From assembly GCA_024529925.1 (NCBI GenBank), contig JAFEUB010000069.1, positions 550,501 to 614,500 on the forward strand: a stretch of 64,000 bases of DNA, written 5' to 3'. Below are positions 49,560-63,341 of this stretch, piece by piece; the first letter of the stretch is position 1; each line of letters starts with the position of its first letter. Position numbers and translations under genes: made by a program. Origin of the DNA: Ophthalmolycus amberensis (taxonomy: Eukaryota; Chordata; Actinopteri; Perciformes; Zoarcidae). The notes below the pieces were generated by a model. That model was not told where the DNA came from, ran no database searches, and saw nothing but the letters and a program-made list of their open reading frames with translations.

Positions 49560-50150
49560 TATATCTGACTCAAAGGACCATGAAACAAACTATGTGGCCG
49601 CTGCAGGGTGTTCGGTAAGACCATAGCCAGAGATGTCTGACTTTATGATCCAGAAATGTTTTTTGAGATACCAGATGAATGACAAGGTGAATGGGAAGTT
49701 GTATGTGGGCTAAACACATAAATAAGAAATCTGAAAACAGGGAAATAGGACAGAAAAAGTCTGTTCACAACCTTCCTTGTCGGCTTCCTGAGTGCAGGTG
49801 AGAGGGCCTGACACGCTTACTCTCGACTCTGATTGGTCAGGTGTCTCGAGATAGAAAGGAGGGTGAATGTTCTGGCCTTTTCTAGAGATACATTTCCAAT
49901 TCATTAAATCCAGTTAATTTTTTTGACCTAGTCTAGAATCCTTTTGACAATGTAGAGCAGTTTACCTGCACATACATTCTAAAAATTTAATATTTGTCTG
50001 CAGTTAAACAAACAATATAAACACACATATGCGGGAAGTTTCCAAAATGTATTCGGAACTCATTGGGAAATAAGGTACGCATAAAATAAATCAGTTTGTG
50101 GAACGTTCTATTGAGATCAGGTAGGCTACATTAACGTTTTTTGAATCCCA
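49560..50150. other. Intergenic stretch flanking the gag relic
   Basis: No gene recognised. The first part may be further decayed retroelement sequence. Confidence 0.3.
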
Positions 50151-50159
50151 TCTTAAAAC

Positions 50160-50285
50160 GTCCTGTACTTTATGTTCCCTGTGTTGTTTTTAATCTGCTG
50201 TTTTTGTTTTTTGTTTTCTGGAGAGCACCTTGTAACCTTGTTAAGAAAAGTGCTCTATAGATAAAGTGTATAATCATCATTATTG
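50160..50285 (+). repeat. 3' tail of a LINE/SINE-type retroposon
   Basis: The run 'gagcaccttgtaaccttgtt' followed by 'aagaaaagtgctctatagat' and 'aaagtgtataatcatcatta' matches the common vertebrate retroposon tail in which '..agtgctatataaataaa' precedes a short ATT-type microsatellite. Only the tail is recognised. Confidence 0.6.
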
Positions 50286-50462
50286 TTATAGCCAATAAAA
50301 ATATGAGAGCAAATACAAGGTAAATATACATACGGAGAATGTCAATAAACAGAGCAATAAAAAGCAAACGGAAACAGGAAGTTTCATGGTCACACTCCTC
50401 CACAGCACATTTCAGTCATATCATGTTTGCAGATGCTAAAGACAAGGTCATTGAAGAGTAAT

Positions 50463-50466
<4 letters not shown>

Positions 50467-50503
<37 letters not shown>

Positions 50504-50517
50504 CAGAGAGAGAGAGA
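50467..50517. repeat. (TG)n followed by (GA)n microsatellite
   Basis: TG dinucleotides to about 50497, then AGAGACAGAGAGAGAGAGA. Confidence 0.93.
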
Positions 50518-50661
50518 ATCCTATAAACTGGTATGCATTCATTATCTCTGTCAAGGACACTCGCACAGTAATGGACTCGTCTTTCATTCATCACCCACCT
50601 ACACACTCCAGAAACTACTACTGCTGCTGAACCAATTCATTCAGTGCTCAGTGTACCTGAG

Positions 50662-50663
<2 letters not shown>

Positions 50664-50749
<86 letters not shown>
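50664..50749. repeat. (CA)n microsatellite
   Basis: About 86 bp of uninterrupted CA dinucleotides. Confidence 0.95.
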
Positions 50750-50752
<3 letters not shown>

Positions 50753-53700
50753 TAATGGATTCCTCTTCTAAACTACCTCTTCTTATTGGTGCAGACTGTA
50801 CATAGGTAACCATGTGGGTGTATCAAAGGTGTGCTTTGTCTTTTGAATTCCTGTGAATAAATTAACTCAACTGAAACATACGTGTTGTACAGTAAAGTCC
50901 TACAAGTCATTGTCATGTATAAAACTGTTGTGCAGCAGTGCATGCTTACAGTTCCTGTTAGTTAGAACAGCACTGTAATTTAGGAAAACATCAAATTAAG
51001 GTGTGACATTTATATATAGATTTTTATATCAACCTTTATATTTTTCCAGCTGTTAAAACACAATCTTGTAGGCTGTGTACAAAAATACACAAAATGTTTG
51101 TGTAGTGTTCAAATGAAATGTTGGTGTTTAAACAAGCAACAAACTGTAACATGCATGTATTGTTTGAGATTGACAAATCTAATTAGATTGATAAAAAAGA
51201 GTAAACATTTTTTTAATATAACAATGTTTTGATTCAAGTCGAAACCTCTTCATGTCATAATATTTGGAAAATAATGACCTTAATCAGATCTCAAACTCAA
51301 TTAGAAGTACATCTCAAAGAACAGGAGCACAAGTCAATGACATCATATTTATACGTTACTGTCAAATTTGGCTCAAAGGGCTTTGCAGTCTGTAGCATAC
51401 GGCACCCTCATTCCTAAGACCCTCGATTCGGCTAAGGAAAAAAAAATGAAATAAAAAGAACTCAAATATATTCCAAAAAAAATGACCACTGTTAACATAA
51501 CATATACATTATGGTTGAGACTTTGGAAAGCTATCTGGATGAGTATCCTTGAATCTCAGCATGTCAGAAAAGAAGCAAACGTTATGCTTTGAAATACAGT
51601 TTAAATGTTTTAGTGTACATTCAATCTTTCATGAAAATGTAAAAGCACGACAGCAAACCTCTGAAACAAATTACATCAACCCACCAAATAAAATGTAACA
51701 TCGATATCCCTCCTGAATGAACTCAAAATGATGAAATGGTGCTAGATCATACTTTAGTGCACACATTTTAATTACACTTATGTGTGAGTATATTGAGCAG
51801 CTGTTATAAGATGTTCTAGCTTCTGTATCAGATGATTAATATAGTCAGTGTATATTTTAGAAAGCAGGTGCCAGCATCATTTATCTTTATATAAAGGGAA
51901 TTAAGATATTCCATCTCTCAGGTTGTCAGGGCGGAATAAGAATATCCTCTGAATCTCTGACGTTGAAGGAGGAGTTCAGAGATGAAAATGATCCACCATC
52001 ATTGAATGAGTGATTACGTAACTGTCCTGAACATGATGAAAAAGGTCATTCACATTCTCATTATTTCTGTTCCTTGTGTGCATTGTCAGTCATGTGAAAT
52101 ACTTTGGCTGATGTGATTTAGGATCAGTTATCATAGCTGTGGGCGCCCTGTCTTTGTCAGTTGAGCATGCGGATATGAATTTAACAGATAAGCACACATG
52201 GAGAGGATTTTTTGCAGATGTTGCAGTCCACTCTGTGCACATTTTGTAGTAACGTAAAGTAGACCGCATGCTTCCATGTTTTTTGTCCCGGAAAGCGGAT
52301 ACAGTGCACATACAGCACATGTGTCTGTGTCTGCGCTTACGTGCCGATACACAATTACAGTACATATATTATAGGTTTGTATATGCATACGTGTGTGTGG
52401 TCAGTAATAACAGGAAGCTGGCCCTCCATGTTGACACAAACCTGAGCAGGTCATTGGCTATTTGAAATAAATAAACAAGCGAGTGGCTCACTCAACCCAC
52501 GAGCAGAAGAGCTCTCCACGAGACAAAAAATACGAAATGCGGAGCGCTCCACGCCGCCAAACCCAAACAGGAACACCTGCAGCTCAACCCTCGGCCGGGC
52601 CCGTCGTCATCACAACCAATTGCATCGCATGCAAATAGTTTATAGTAGGATGAGGACGGGTGGGAGAGATTTTGAAGATGCCAGATGGGCTTGAGTGGAG
52701 ATAGTGCATGAGCTGCATCCGAACGGAAACACAGACTTTAAAATTAGAAGACGGCAGAGGTTGAAATAAAGAGAGGGAATCACAGAGATGATGAAGAGGA
52801 GAGAGGGGATGTATGGTGAACAGATAATGGGAATTTTAAAGACAGTGAGACCCAGTCTGGGATGTGGTTTGAGTAGGAGTTGGTACTGGATTCAGAGTCA
52901 GCATGCGGCTGTGGAGCACCGAAGCCACAAGGCTCACAAAAGGAATGTATTTGTATATGAACAGCAATCCTTCCATGTGGTAAATGGTGGAACACCCTCT
53001 TGTCGAACATATGGAGAAATTAGGGAAACTATAACATTACAAGAAGGGGATTTAGTTCAAGACAACCAGTGGGAATGTAAAAGAAATTATGCAAATGTGA
53101 GAGGAAAAGGAACTGGACTTCTGCACCAGTTGTCACATCTCAGAAGTATGATGTGTGCAGCTTTTGGTATGACTTCAAGCATCACAGGCCTGTCGAGCTC
53201 TGGATCTCACACCGTGCTGCTCTTAATGCATGAGGTAAGAGAAGTACTCTGCATCAGAGTCCGGAGGGTGTGTCTTTTATTTTCTGCCTTTCCAAAAAAA
53301 GAAATAATACAAGAGCAAAGCTGTGAGGAAAGGATTAAACAGTGTGTTTGCTCTAAGCCCATAACATGAAAACAACCCTTTAAAAGGTACCTCTTTAGTG
53401 CTCATTCAAACAGATGATTGTTCATGATTGATACTGTTATGTAGACCCAGACCTTTCCTATCTGACACTGGTATGTATTGCTTTGACTGCAGAGGACCAG
53501 TTATGTATTTAAAGCATTCCACAACACATATGATGTTGTGGGTCGACCCAGAGGGAGGTTCAGAGCTTTGATTTGGAATGTTTTGTTCGGCACTGTTAGT
53601 GGGCTCTTCTGGGAGGTTAAGATGCCCCTGAAACAGCTGCAGCACCTGCTCATATTTCTCCCTGAGACAGTGTGTTAAAACACAAGTCTCCTTTCATACA

Positions 53701-54650
53701 TAAAAGATAAACGCATGCTCACAACTCATGACATGGCAGGACAGCGCAGCTGCATCTGGTCTACATGTGTGTGCGAGTTAACATACAGTTTGTCTTTCTG
53801 CAGATGTTTGCATTTAAATACACATACACACGACACATGTAAGAGGACGGATGTTTGTTCTTTGGTGCAGAAGTGCATGCCTGTCTGCATTTGTGTATTT
53901 CCCATGAAGAACATATTATACATATGTGTGCTTGTTATTTATGTATCTCCTCGCTATCTTGGAGTGTGTGAGCTCCAGATGTGCTGGGGGCTGCCCTCCA
54001 CTGTCCAGATGAGTCCAGGTGTGGCCTGCAGTGTCACGCAGTCCAGACTCTCCTTAGACCCTGAAACAGGGTCAGGCACATTTCCAGATTCTCTGAATGT
54101 TTGAGAAGAAAATGTGAAAGAAAAGATTTCAAACATGTCACAAGCAACTGCACGAACTTCTCTGTGTTTGTGCTAAAATATATGAACATCTCTGGCTTGA
54201 ATAAAGTAATCAGGCGATTCATCTCTCTGGTACTATCTCTGTCCGTTGATATCTATAGCAAGAAGAACAGGACAGAGCTTGAAGACAGAGATCTGGCCGT
54301 TTCACAACAGGAGAAGGGCACTCACGTCTTACATTCTCTGGCACATGAAAAGAAGGGAGAGAGAGACTGAGACAGAAACAGACAGAGAGGGGTCTGTGGG
54401 GTTGAAAGATTCCACAAGAGGTTGATGCGAAAGAGATGGAGGGATGATGAGAGTTGTTTGTTCTCTGTAAGGATTTGGGAAGTTTGTGGTGGAGAACAGA
54501 AGGATTGAGGGGGGAAGGAAGATGTGCTCTCCTTGTTATCTTGCCTCACTGTTTACTCAGATTCCTACTCACAGATAGTATCAGCAAATAAGCTGCGGCC
54601 AAGTCAGCATGCTTAAATACCAAGCCAGAGCTGACCTTTTCCCTCTGTGA
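50750..54650. other. Intergenic stretch with one long unassigned open frame
   Basis: No gene recognised. The longest frame, 52788-53369 on plus (193 codons), has no family features, signal peptide or domain that I can see, and is probably chance. The neighbourhood is AT-rich. Confidence 0.35.
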
Positions 54651-54667
54651 ACACACGCACGCACGCA

Positions 54668-54749
<82 letters not shown>
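54651..54749. repeat. (CA)n microsatellite with CGCA-rich start
   Basis: About 99 bp. It begins with GCAC units like the tract at 5834 and continues as pure CA. Confidence 0.95.
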
Positions 54750-54750
<1 letters not shown>

Positions 54751-57630
54751 CATATACATTCTGTCCTCTACATTCTGCCCAGTTATAAACACTGAGCCTT
54801 GGTGGGGCCAAAGAAAAACAAGAGAGTTTCGTTCAGTTGAGGAAAATAAGCATTATGTTCATCTTACATTTTATTTAGTGAGGCACTGTGTGAGATTTTG
54901 TTGTAATTTATGTGAGATGACAAATATATATCGTTATATTGTGTTTAACTTCTAGAATGTCGAAGCTCGGTAACATTGGAGAAACCAACGATAGTAAGCT
55001 TTATTTTGAGAGTATACAACCGCAAAACCCAGCCCAACTCTTTTCCAAAGAAAGTGGCAAGCAGCACTAGCTGAAGAAAGTCGCCAAGACAACAACACTA
55101 ACAGCCCGTCTCTTCAGAGCTCCCTCCAAAGCCAAATTATTATTACAAACGTAAACAGCTGTCAAGCTAGCAACTTGTGAAAGACTGCAGTGACGAGCAA
55201 TGAGTGCACAGCAGCTGCAGGTAGGCAGGTAGGCAAATACCAGATTCTTTTCTTTTTTTTCCCAGATAATTTGATTTATTGATTGATGTCAGGATGTTGC
55301 CAGCCCTTTAAATAGCAGTTGAATTTAATTTTCAGTTCACCAAAGTTTCAAAAACCACATTTTGTTACTGAGTGTGCCTCAAATGTATCCATCCATGCAA
55401 ATAGTTTTGATTACATTTTTCTCATTGAAGAAATAATGTATTAAAACTGAGACACTGAAAGGAAAAGAGAGCTGATGAATTACGGTAATTGGACAATTTA
55501 TGTCCAGTAACATTTGGAGTAGTGTGATTATTATTTAGCGGAAAGCACTGGTGAGGAGGTCGGGGCCGTAGATGGGTGTGTAGCGCATTTAGCTCTAATG
55601 TAGGCGAGTGGAGATCATGTCCTGTCAGAAATACGAAAAGAATGGTTGAGGTCAGGTAGAGATGGTGGTTTGTTAAGTCTGTGACGTGAGTCAAATTCCT
55701 GCATGACATGCAACATGCTGATCCACCACCATGAGCTCCACAGTCCTCAAGGCACACTACCCCACAGTGGTAGGCTACTGAACATTCGACGTAAATTGTG
55801 AGGTGAAGAATTGTCTGATTTGTTTTTCATTTCTAGGGATGATGGGCTGCTACAAGAGAGGGAATCTACTATTTCTGAATTTGGGTGAAGTGACCCCGAA
55901 ACTGTTACTCTTTAATCCTGGAACTCCTTTTGAAAAGCATGTTACATGACAAAATGCTGAGGTAATTGGTGGGGTATAGGCAACATTTATTGTCTACTTT
56001 CTGTCCTGTTAATGCAGTGAATGAGTACTGCGGTATCTATATCATACCACTATAATAGCTGTTTGATGAAGCAAGAAAAAGGTGGTGAGCTTTGATATGA
56101 CTATATGTAGGCAACATTATACCGTATCTTTCACAAGTCCCCGCTCCCCTTAACCACTACGTCCCTCATTCATATTCTATTTCTTTATTCCTCTCTTTGC
56201 GAAAGAGTGATGTGACAGTAGAGAGCAGACAATGTCGGGTTACCCTGGTCATTTGGGAAGGAGGACGGAAGTATCCTGGGCGGGCAACGTCCCTCCTCCG
56301 TGTGCGGCGCGAGGCCCGCTGATGATTCACCAGCCTGCACGATGAAGGTTGGTGACCCCAATTTGAGTAAGGCAGGAGGAGGAGGAGCGGGAGAAGAAGG
56401 CGGATGTGGAAGGGGGATAATAAGGAGGAGGGGAAGGCGATGGCTACGTCAGTGGCACTTGCTAATAGGCAGATGTCCTTGTCCCTGACACAAGTAAATC
56501 ATGTCTCTTGGGGGAAAGAATAAAAGAAAGAGAGGAGGAGAGGAAGGGAGGAAAAAAGTAAGGCAGAGAGTGAGATTGCCGTGTGGAGGAGCGCGTCACT
56601 GGGGTTGGACGTGAGTGCGTGTCTAAGTGAAATTATGAGCAATTAGTTCAGCCTGAGTCCACTGTTAAAATGCTGTTTTGATGAAGGCAGAAAACACGAA
56701 GGAGGGAAGCCGGAGAAGGTGAAACGACTCCTTTAAAGTGTTTCAAAATATTTAGGGTGAGTGGGCTGCGTTGTCTGAAGAGACGGAGGAGTGGACAAAG
56801 GTGGAAGAGAGAAAATGAGAGGTAGAGGTTGAGAGAGGAGGAGGGAGGGGGGAGAAATGATTCAGACCCTTTTCTAAAGCTATGCAACATTATAAAAATG
56901 CACAATTAGGAAGTAACAGTCACAAGTATAAAGTAATGCATAAGTTAAGTATAGAAGAAGTCAGGTAAAGTAGAAATACCACAAAATTGAACTACGGGAG
57001 TACAAAGCAGAGCACTTGGGTAAATGTACCACTGGTGTTCAGAAACATCCCTTCATCCTTGTGGGAAACTCTTCGAGTCCAGGTCTGTCCCACAGACTCA
57101 GTTAATGACCATAGGATGATAAACTTACACAAGCATGTGATCTTCCTCCTGATTAAATAGCTCTGTAGACAACCACCTCCTCTGCCAAGGCAGCTTCCCC
57201 TCTACAATCACCATCATTCAACCTCCCTCACAGACACCATAAGCACATCTCTTTAAAAGCCATGTAGTCATTTCAGGTCATGGAAACATTTCCAAAGGAA
57301 TTTCTGCTGGCTGGAGTGTATCCATATGTTTTCCCACATAAGATGCTGACAATAATAATATGATCCGTTTTGAGAGTGGGCACACACAGCAGAAGTCAGG
57401 ATTGGGTCTGTGCCTGCAGCCGGTTCCAACAGGAAACCACTTCTCAAATACCGCATGGCTACTTCCTATTTTTGTCCGATTAAAGGATTGTAGCACTGAA
57501 AAAGAAACTGCTTCAGCAACAGGCACTGGCTGACCAGTGGTTCTTCAGTCTCCGTGCAATTTATGATTCAAATTATGTTTTAGAGGTGAGGCAGGAAGTA
57601 ATTTTATGAATTAGAATCAGTAAATAACGA
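54750..57630. other. Intergenic stretch, no gene recognised
   Basis: No gene recognised. A purine-rich, Gly-codon-rich patch lies at 56360-56560, and a second purine-rich stretch at 56800-56860. Confidence 0.35.
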
Positions 57631-57639
57631 ATACATAAT

Positions 57640-57810
57640 ACTTGCGTAGGCACAGTCCTGCTTGGAGTTAAATGCTAATGTGAGCATGTTTATGCTCACA
57701 GTGACATGTGACGAATGGCATAATATTTCATGGCAATCCCTCCAGTAAGTGTTGGAATATTTCAGTCTGAACAAGCATTTTACCGACCAAAACGCCATCC
57801 ATCTATGGCT
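57640..57810 (+). repeat. Degenerate fish repeat, 'ttcatggcaatccctccagta' family
   Basis: Contains 'aaatgctaatgtgagcatgt', 'tatttcatggcaatccctcc' and 'ggaatatttcagtctgaac' followed by 'ttaccgaccaaaacgccatc'. I recognise the sequence 'tttcatggcaatcc..atatttcagtctg..accgacc' as a widespread teleost repeat. A second copy is at 59365-59610. Confidence 0.6.
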
Positions 57811-58920
57811 TAAAACAAACATTATTCACTAATTTGGCATTTGTGTAAAACACATGATACACATTTGACGCACTACCCCACAGTTAGCCTCACAAACCAG
57901 TCAGCAAAAGCTCCGCCCTGCCACTTCTGATTGGTCAGGATAAATGGTCACAGATGGTGAATTTATCCGTGATGAAATCGTTGGGTCTTCAGCTTCACAG
58001 ACACTAATTAGCATCATCTTCCTGTGTTTACTCCTGTGGGAAAGGGAGTGGACCACGATGGAGTCTACAGACTTATAGATAAATGAAGATAACTTTAATC
58101 TCACTCCCAATGAGCACTTCCCTTCTCCTCCCACCTCCTCACATATCTTCCTGTCTAGACATCAGTTGTGCAAATGTGTCCCCCTTTTCCCGATGATCTT
58201 TTGTCTCTTTAAATTGGACATTTACAGCAGCATTCACTGACCTCACGGGGCTGCAGGTCATAATGTGACTGACATACTAAATATCTGACGAAGAAAACCA
58301 ATGCTTTGATTTCTCTAAGTTGCCTAAAAGCACTCTAGTGAAACAATTGGCAACTTTATGCAAAACCAGCTGAATATGGTAAATGGTATATTGTAAATTA
58401 ACATTATATTGACCTTAAACCTTTGTTTATGTTTGGGCCAGTGCTCAGTGGGGGTCCAGCTGGCATGCTCCCCTGCCAGCCTCTTTATCTCTCTGGCCAC
58501 TTGAGTCGGGGAAGTGAGGCTGCCACACAGCGCCTGGTCCTCACAATCGCTGGAGCTCCTCCAACATTCCCCCCCGGTGGCAACTCAAACAAAGCTGGGG
58601 ACTGACGGTGACTCAGCCATTCCTCTCGTGTCTGCTTGTCTCGCTACCTCCAGTGAGCACTTAACCGTAAATATCACCATGTAGTCGTACTGAGAGAAAC
58701 ATATAAATTAATGATTGTACTGTATGCATTGATGTAGATGGGGTGTGTTCTTATTAATTATGATTATTCATGACTGATGATTTTACACAATACTTCTGTA
58801 TACAATAATAAAAACACTCATGGACCGATTCCCTATTCCCTATTGTACACACAGTTAAGAGTACTCATTGCATTGTGGGATTATCAGCAGTTTTCTTTCC
58901 ATTGTGAACATTTATCAGGG
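57811..58920. other. Intergenic stretch with a possible conserved patch
   Basis: No gene recognised. The part at about 58425-58610 is GC-richer and non-repetitive and could be regulatory. Confidence 0.3.
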
Positions 58921-59180
58921 TAAATGCTACATGGACTTGTACTTGTAAAGCGCTTTTCTAGTCTTCCAACCTCTCAAAGATCTTTTACACTACATGTCAT
59001 TCATCCATTCACACAACTTCATACACTGATGGCAGGGTACCATGCAAGGTGCCATCTGCCCTTCAGGACTAGCTAACACTCATACCCAAATATACACCAA
59101 GGCAGTCTTCGGGAGCAATTTGGGGTTAAGTGTCTTGCCCATGGACACATCGCATCAAGGTAGGTATATAGTGCATGCAA
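58921..59180 (+). repeat. Degenerate fish repeat, 'tgtaaagcgcttttctagtct' family
   Basis: Shows 'cttgtaaagcgcttttctag', 'cattcatccattcacacaac', 'catacactgatggcagggta', 'ccatgcaaggtgccatctgc', 'gggagcaatttggggttaag' and 'tgtcttgcccatggacacat'. In that order these are signatures of a very common interspersed repeat in teleosts. Ends are approximate. Confidence 0.7.
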
Positions 59181-59364
59181 TTTACATTTAAGAGTTCAGA
59201 CGCTAAAATAAAATGGCTGTACGTTAATGGAATGCACTATATAGGAAATAGGTCTAGAACCAGCTCACAATGACAATATTTACATGCTGTTGATGGTCCA
59301 GTACATGGGGATGGTTTTGCAGGTATTTGGTCATAAACCATGACTGCACTATAGGCGAAAAGTC

Positions 59365-59610
59365 ATGAAAATAAAGTACCTAGGACCCATGAATGCCTGT
59401 ACCAAATGTTTTGTCAATATATTTAGTATATTTTGAGATGTTTTAAAGGGTAATTGAAAATTTGACCTCATGGTGGCGCTACGGGAAAGATTCACCCTCA
59501 AATGTCTCGACAAAATTTCATGACGATTCACCAATATTTGTTGAGGTATTTCAGTCTTGGCAAAGGACCAACCGACGGTCATTGCTATCCCGAGAGCAGT
59601 CTGGCCTCCT
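59365..59610 (+). repeat. Second degenerate copy of the 'tttcatg..atatttcagtct' repeat
   Basis: Contains 'gacccatgaatgcctgtacc', 'cctcatggtggcgctacggg', 'caaaatttcatgacgattca', 'gttgaggtatttcagtcttg' and 'aaaggaccaaccgacggtca'. It is the same family as the copy at 57640 but longer and includes the 'tggtggcgcta' block. Confidence 0.65.
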
Positions 59611-62428
59611 AATAATAACATTCCCATACAACAAAACTGCACTGCGAGTGACGTCTTGAAGGAAACACATTTTCTACCGGATTAGCTACTTTTGTTTGTG
59701 ACGTAGGTCCCATGACTCACAAATATGTTTCTAATTATAATCTGCGGAAGTCTGTGTATGGAGGACATTAGATGGATGGGTGGGTCGAACAAACACAGGA
59801 CCTTCAACCAGGAGACTGCTGTTTGTGTCCAAACCATAAATCAATTTTAAGCCAAACCACGATGATTTCACAAAACTAAGTTTGAGGTTTTTTTTACCGA
59901 AACATAACCAAGTACTTGTGTTGTGTTTTTGTTTTAATTTACAATATTAACCATGTGTTTAAAGCTTCAACCGTAATAGAGAATGCAGTTCAGTGGCATG
60001 GGACCATCATTTAGTAGGAGACGGGGTTGCTTAGAGCCACGCTGTGAGGCTAACAATAAAATGCACAGAAGCCACAGAAGAAGAGAAAAGACACTGAATT
60101 AAAGCTGGAAATAAGCAAAAAAAGACAAGTCTACACCAATGTTATTTAAAGGTGGAATTAAAGTCAAATGATCAGCAGGCAGAGCCATTCTGTCACTGTT
60201 TTACTTTAGTTTCATTATGAGCCAGCAGAGAAGCAGTTTCACTGACTCGTCTCACCGCTTGATTCATATTTATAAATGTGTGCAGCCTCCTTTGCTCTGT
60301 CTTTTTTAATAATGGCATCTTTTGTGTTCAGTCTGATACAATAACACCTGAGCTGATACTTCCACAAATATTTATGTTATCAATCATCATCTCCTCCCTC
60401 GTGTCCATTGTGAAACACAATAAAAATACATGATCATGATTTCACCGCCCAACTATTTTAATCTGCTGGTAGTTTTAAGCAAAAGGGTGATTAAGTGGTT
60501 TTGTAAGTTATCAGACACTCACCAGGAAGTGAGAGAGGGCCACAAACAGGAAGAAGCGGAATGTGCTTCCTGTTGACCAGCGCTGTTATACAGGGCAGAT
60601 TCCTTGGACCATCATAACTGACACAACCATCACATGCACACACAAACACACATGCATACTAAGAGGTAGGAATGTTTTTCCACTGGAATCGGGGAGAAGC
60701 AGACTGTCAGGAAAGACAAACAGTAAGAGTAGATAACACTGAGACAGTGTGTCCCCGGGCCCGGGTACAAATTAGAGAACGTGAATCCAGCTCGAGCTCT
60801 TCAGAGCAGCTCATTCTTATGGCCGATCCACTTTTAAAACATATATATTCTCACTAAACCGCTCATATCTTAATCATGTAATTTCTCTACAGTAGAAGAC
60901 AAACGATCTGTGTTTTACTTAAACACAACACTGGAAAACCAAAGCAATGAGCTCAAAGACGCTAAGACACTCTAGCTGTTGATGTATTGTATAATACTCG
61001 TATTAATCACAAGGAAAGACCCCTTTCACATTATGCACAGTCACCTCATCCATTCTTACTATAAATCATATTGATTAGCAGCTTTAGATGACGCAATATG
61101 AGCCAATGAGTCCTATATTATGGCAGCATTTGGCCAACATCATTAAATCAGAAATGTGGATGTTATTATGGCCAGATTGGAATATGTCTAAATCTTAACT
61201 CAAAAATCATCACTCCTGATTAAATAAATAAGTTAACTTCACACCCTGCCCCTCTCTGTCCTTTCTTTGTATCCGTATTAATGTTATTCAAAGGTTGTAT
61301 TGGTGATGCTATCTCAGTGTATTTTCTCACTGTCTCGTGTTGTTTTTTAATGTTTATGGTGACACCAAAAACAGTTTCCCAATTAAGGAACTAACTGAAC
61401 GTGGTACTAATGATTTACAAGTTAATGCATGTCGTCTAAGAAGAATTCAGATCCATATCTACTTAAGTAAGAATAGTAATACGACAATGTAAAAGCAGTT
61501 AATTAGACTGCAAGGGACTTAATGGTGTAGCTGCTTTAAGGGGAACTCATTTTAACTACTTTCTATACTCTTGGGCAGTTTCATCTTCACGATTCATCAT
61601 ATTTGATTAGATGGTTATGTGTTAAGTTGAGTAAAAATGTAGTCTGTAACATACCTACTGTACAAGTACAACAAAAACGTTATGTAAATGCATATGTTTA
61701 TGTACAGTATGTGTTCTCATCATAGAGGTGAGAGTGAGAACTGAGGGAGCAGGCTTGTGTATATGAAATTAACATTGGTCGTCCTTGAGGGCTTCCTGAT
61801 TGAATCACACAGGCTCGATGACGTCATGCAAGGTTTAAGTCATATTTCGGATTAGGGAGGGCGAGAGAGAGAGAGAGGATGAGTCACTGACTCATTGATG
61901 ACCGTCTCCACTGAGTGGTCAGATAATTCAGATACAAAAAGAGACACAGGCACAGCACGCCCGCCTAATGGCACTCAAATAAAATGACTTATTGGGAACT
62001 CGCAAAATACACCTTTTAGTAAGATTAAATAGTATTGATGCCCGCTCCTCCTCCCCATGAGGCTGGTGCTAAACAATGAAGAATCCTGCTCTTCTGTATT
62101 ATTTATGACCAAGGATCTAAATAAGTGACTATAATGAATATCTGTGCTGCCATCAGACATGGGCTCAGTTTGTGTTCGATTACTGAAACATTCAGGAAGA
62201 ATGATGTAAATTCACCCGATCCATCTCGGACTTCAGTATATTTTAATATCCCACTCTGTAAAGGTTTTAGATCGGTGACTGAAAACAACAAAGCTAAGTT
62301 ATAGCTCCTTCTGGTGTTCTCCGGTTCAGAATTTACTTACGTTCTGTATTCATGTATGGAGTACTGAATAGACCTACTGGACACAGGCCCCGTGGCCCCT
62401 ATGCCTGAACATCTGTTTAAAGGGACTC
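59611..62428. other. Intergenic stretch, no gene recognised
   Basis: AT-rich DNA without a recognised gene. The part at 60230-60470 is non-repetitive and rich in TA-containing factor-like sites, a weak candidate for a conserved element. Confidence 0.35.
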
Positions 62429-62640
62429 GACGCAAAACCCTTATAAAACAAGATGCAAAACAACCACAGATACAAAACGGCCACAAAGTAATGCACAACT
62501 ACCTTAAGGGGGCGCAACTAGATGCAAAGCGACCACAAAGAGATGCAAATCAACTGCAGCAGAGTAGCTGCAAGGAGATGCAAACAACTCGACAGCAAAT
62601 GACTACAAAGAGATGCAAAACTACGACTACATAGATGCTA
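62429..62640. repeat. Degenerate minisatellite, 20- to 24-bp unit around 'acaaagagatgcaaa'
   Basis: Variants of 'accacaaagagatgcaaaac' recur about nine times with substitutions and small length changes. Degenerate tandem arrays with this core are common in fish DNA. Confidence 0.85.
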
Positions 62641-62699
62641 AATCTGTCATTATTGTGAACAGGGTTGCATTCAATAATTATTTTCATTATCCATTAATC

Positions 62700-63341
62700 T
62701 ACAGATGTTTTCTTTTAATTACCAATTTGGTCCATCAGACACCACAGGACAATGAAAATTACCATAATTCCCTGGAGCCCGGGGTGTTGTCATCAGAATG
62801 GATGTGTGGGGGTTACACACGTCAGTTACAACTTATTTTCTTAAGCAACATCAATCTTTATCAGACATGAATCTTTTCAGGTGTCTTGAATATTCTTCCA
62901 AACAAAAAAAATACAAAATAGACAAAATAGAAAAGTGTTCTACTCAAAAGAAATGTTAAGTGCAATGTTTCATTTGCATCAGTTAAATATAACAAAAGAC
63001 ATAACATGTCAACTCGAGCACAGTAACAACCTCTTTCTGCATCTCAAAAAGTAAGACAGCAGCGATGACGCTCTACAGAAACACAGGCTTATGACTCCCT
63101 CTTGTGCTAAAAAGAGGGACTGCTCGTCAGCGTCTGACAGCAATCTCACAGAGCAGTATGATCGACTGAAGTATACAGACTGAAAACAGCTATGTACAAC
63201 CACACCTGAAAAAAATATAACACATTGTATAAACCATCTCAGTGTGAAAACAGAGCTCACTTGCAACAACAAACGAGACTCCCAAGTGCCTCTCGTCCCA
63301 AATGGCGTATTCTGTTTAAACAGGGAACAAAACAAAAGTGT
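62700..63341 (-). other. gemin7: Probable gemin7 3' untranslated region
   Basis: Follows the gemin7 stop codon on the minus strand. I found no exact AATAAA here; the nearest candidate signal is ATTAAA at 62719-62714, which would give a 3' UTR of about 0.6 kb. The open frame at 63009-63335 has no recognisable features. Confidence 0.35.
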
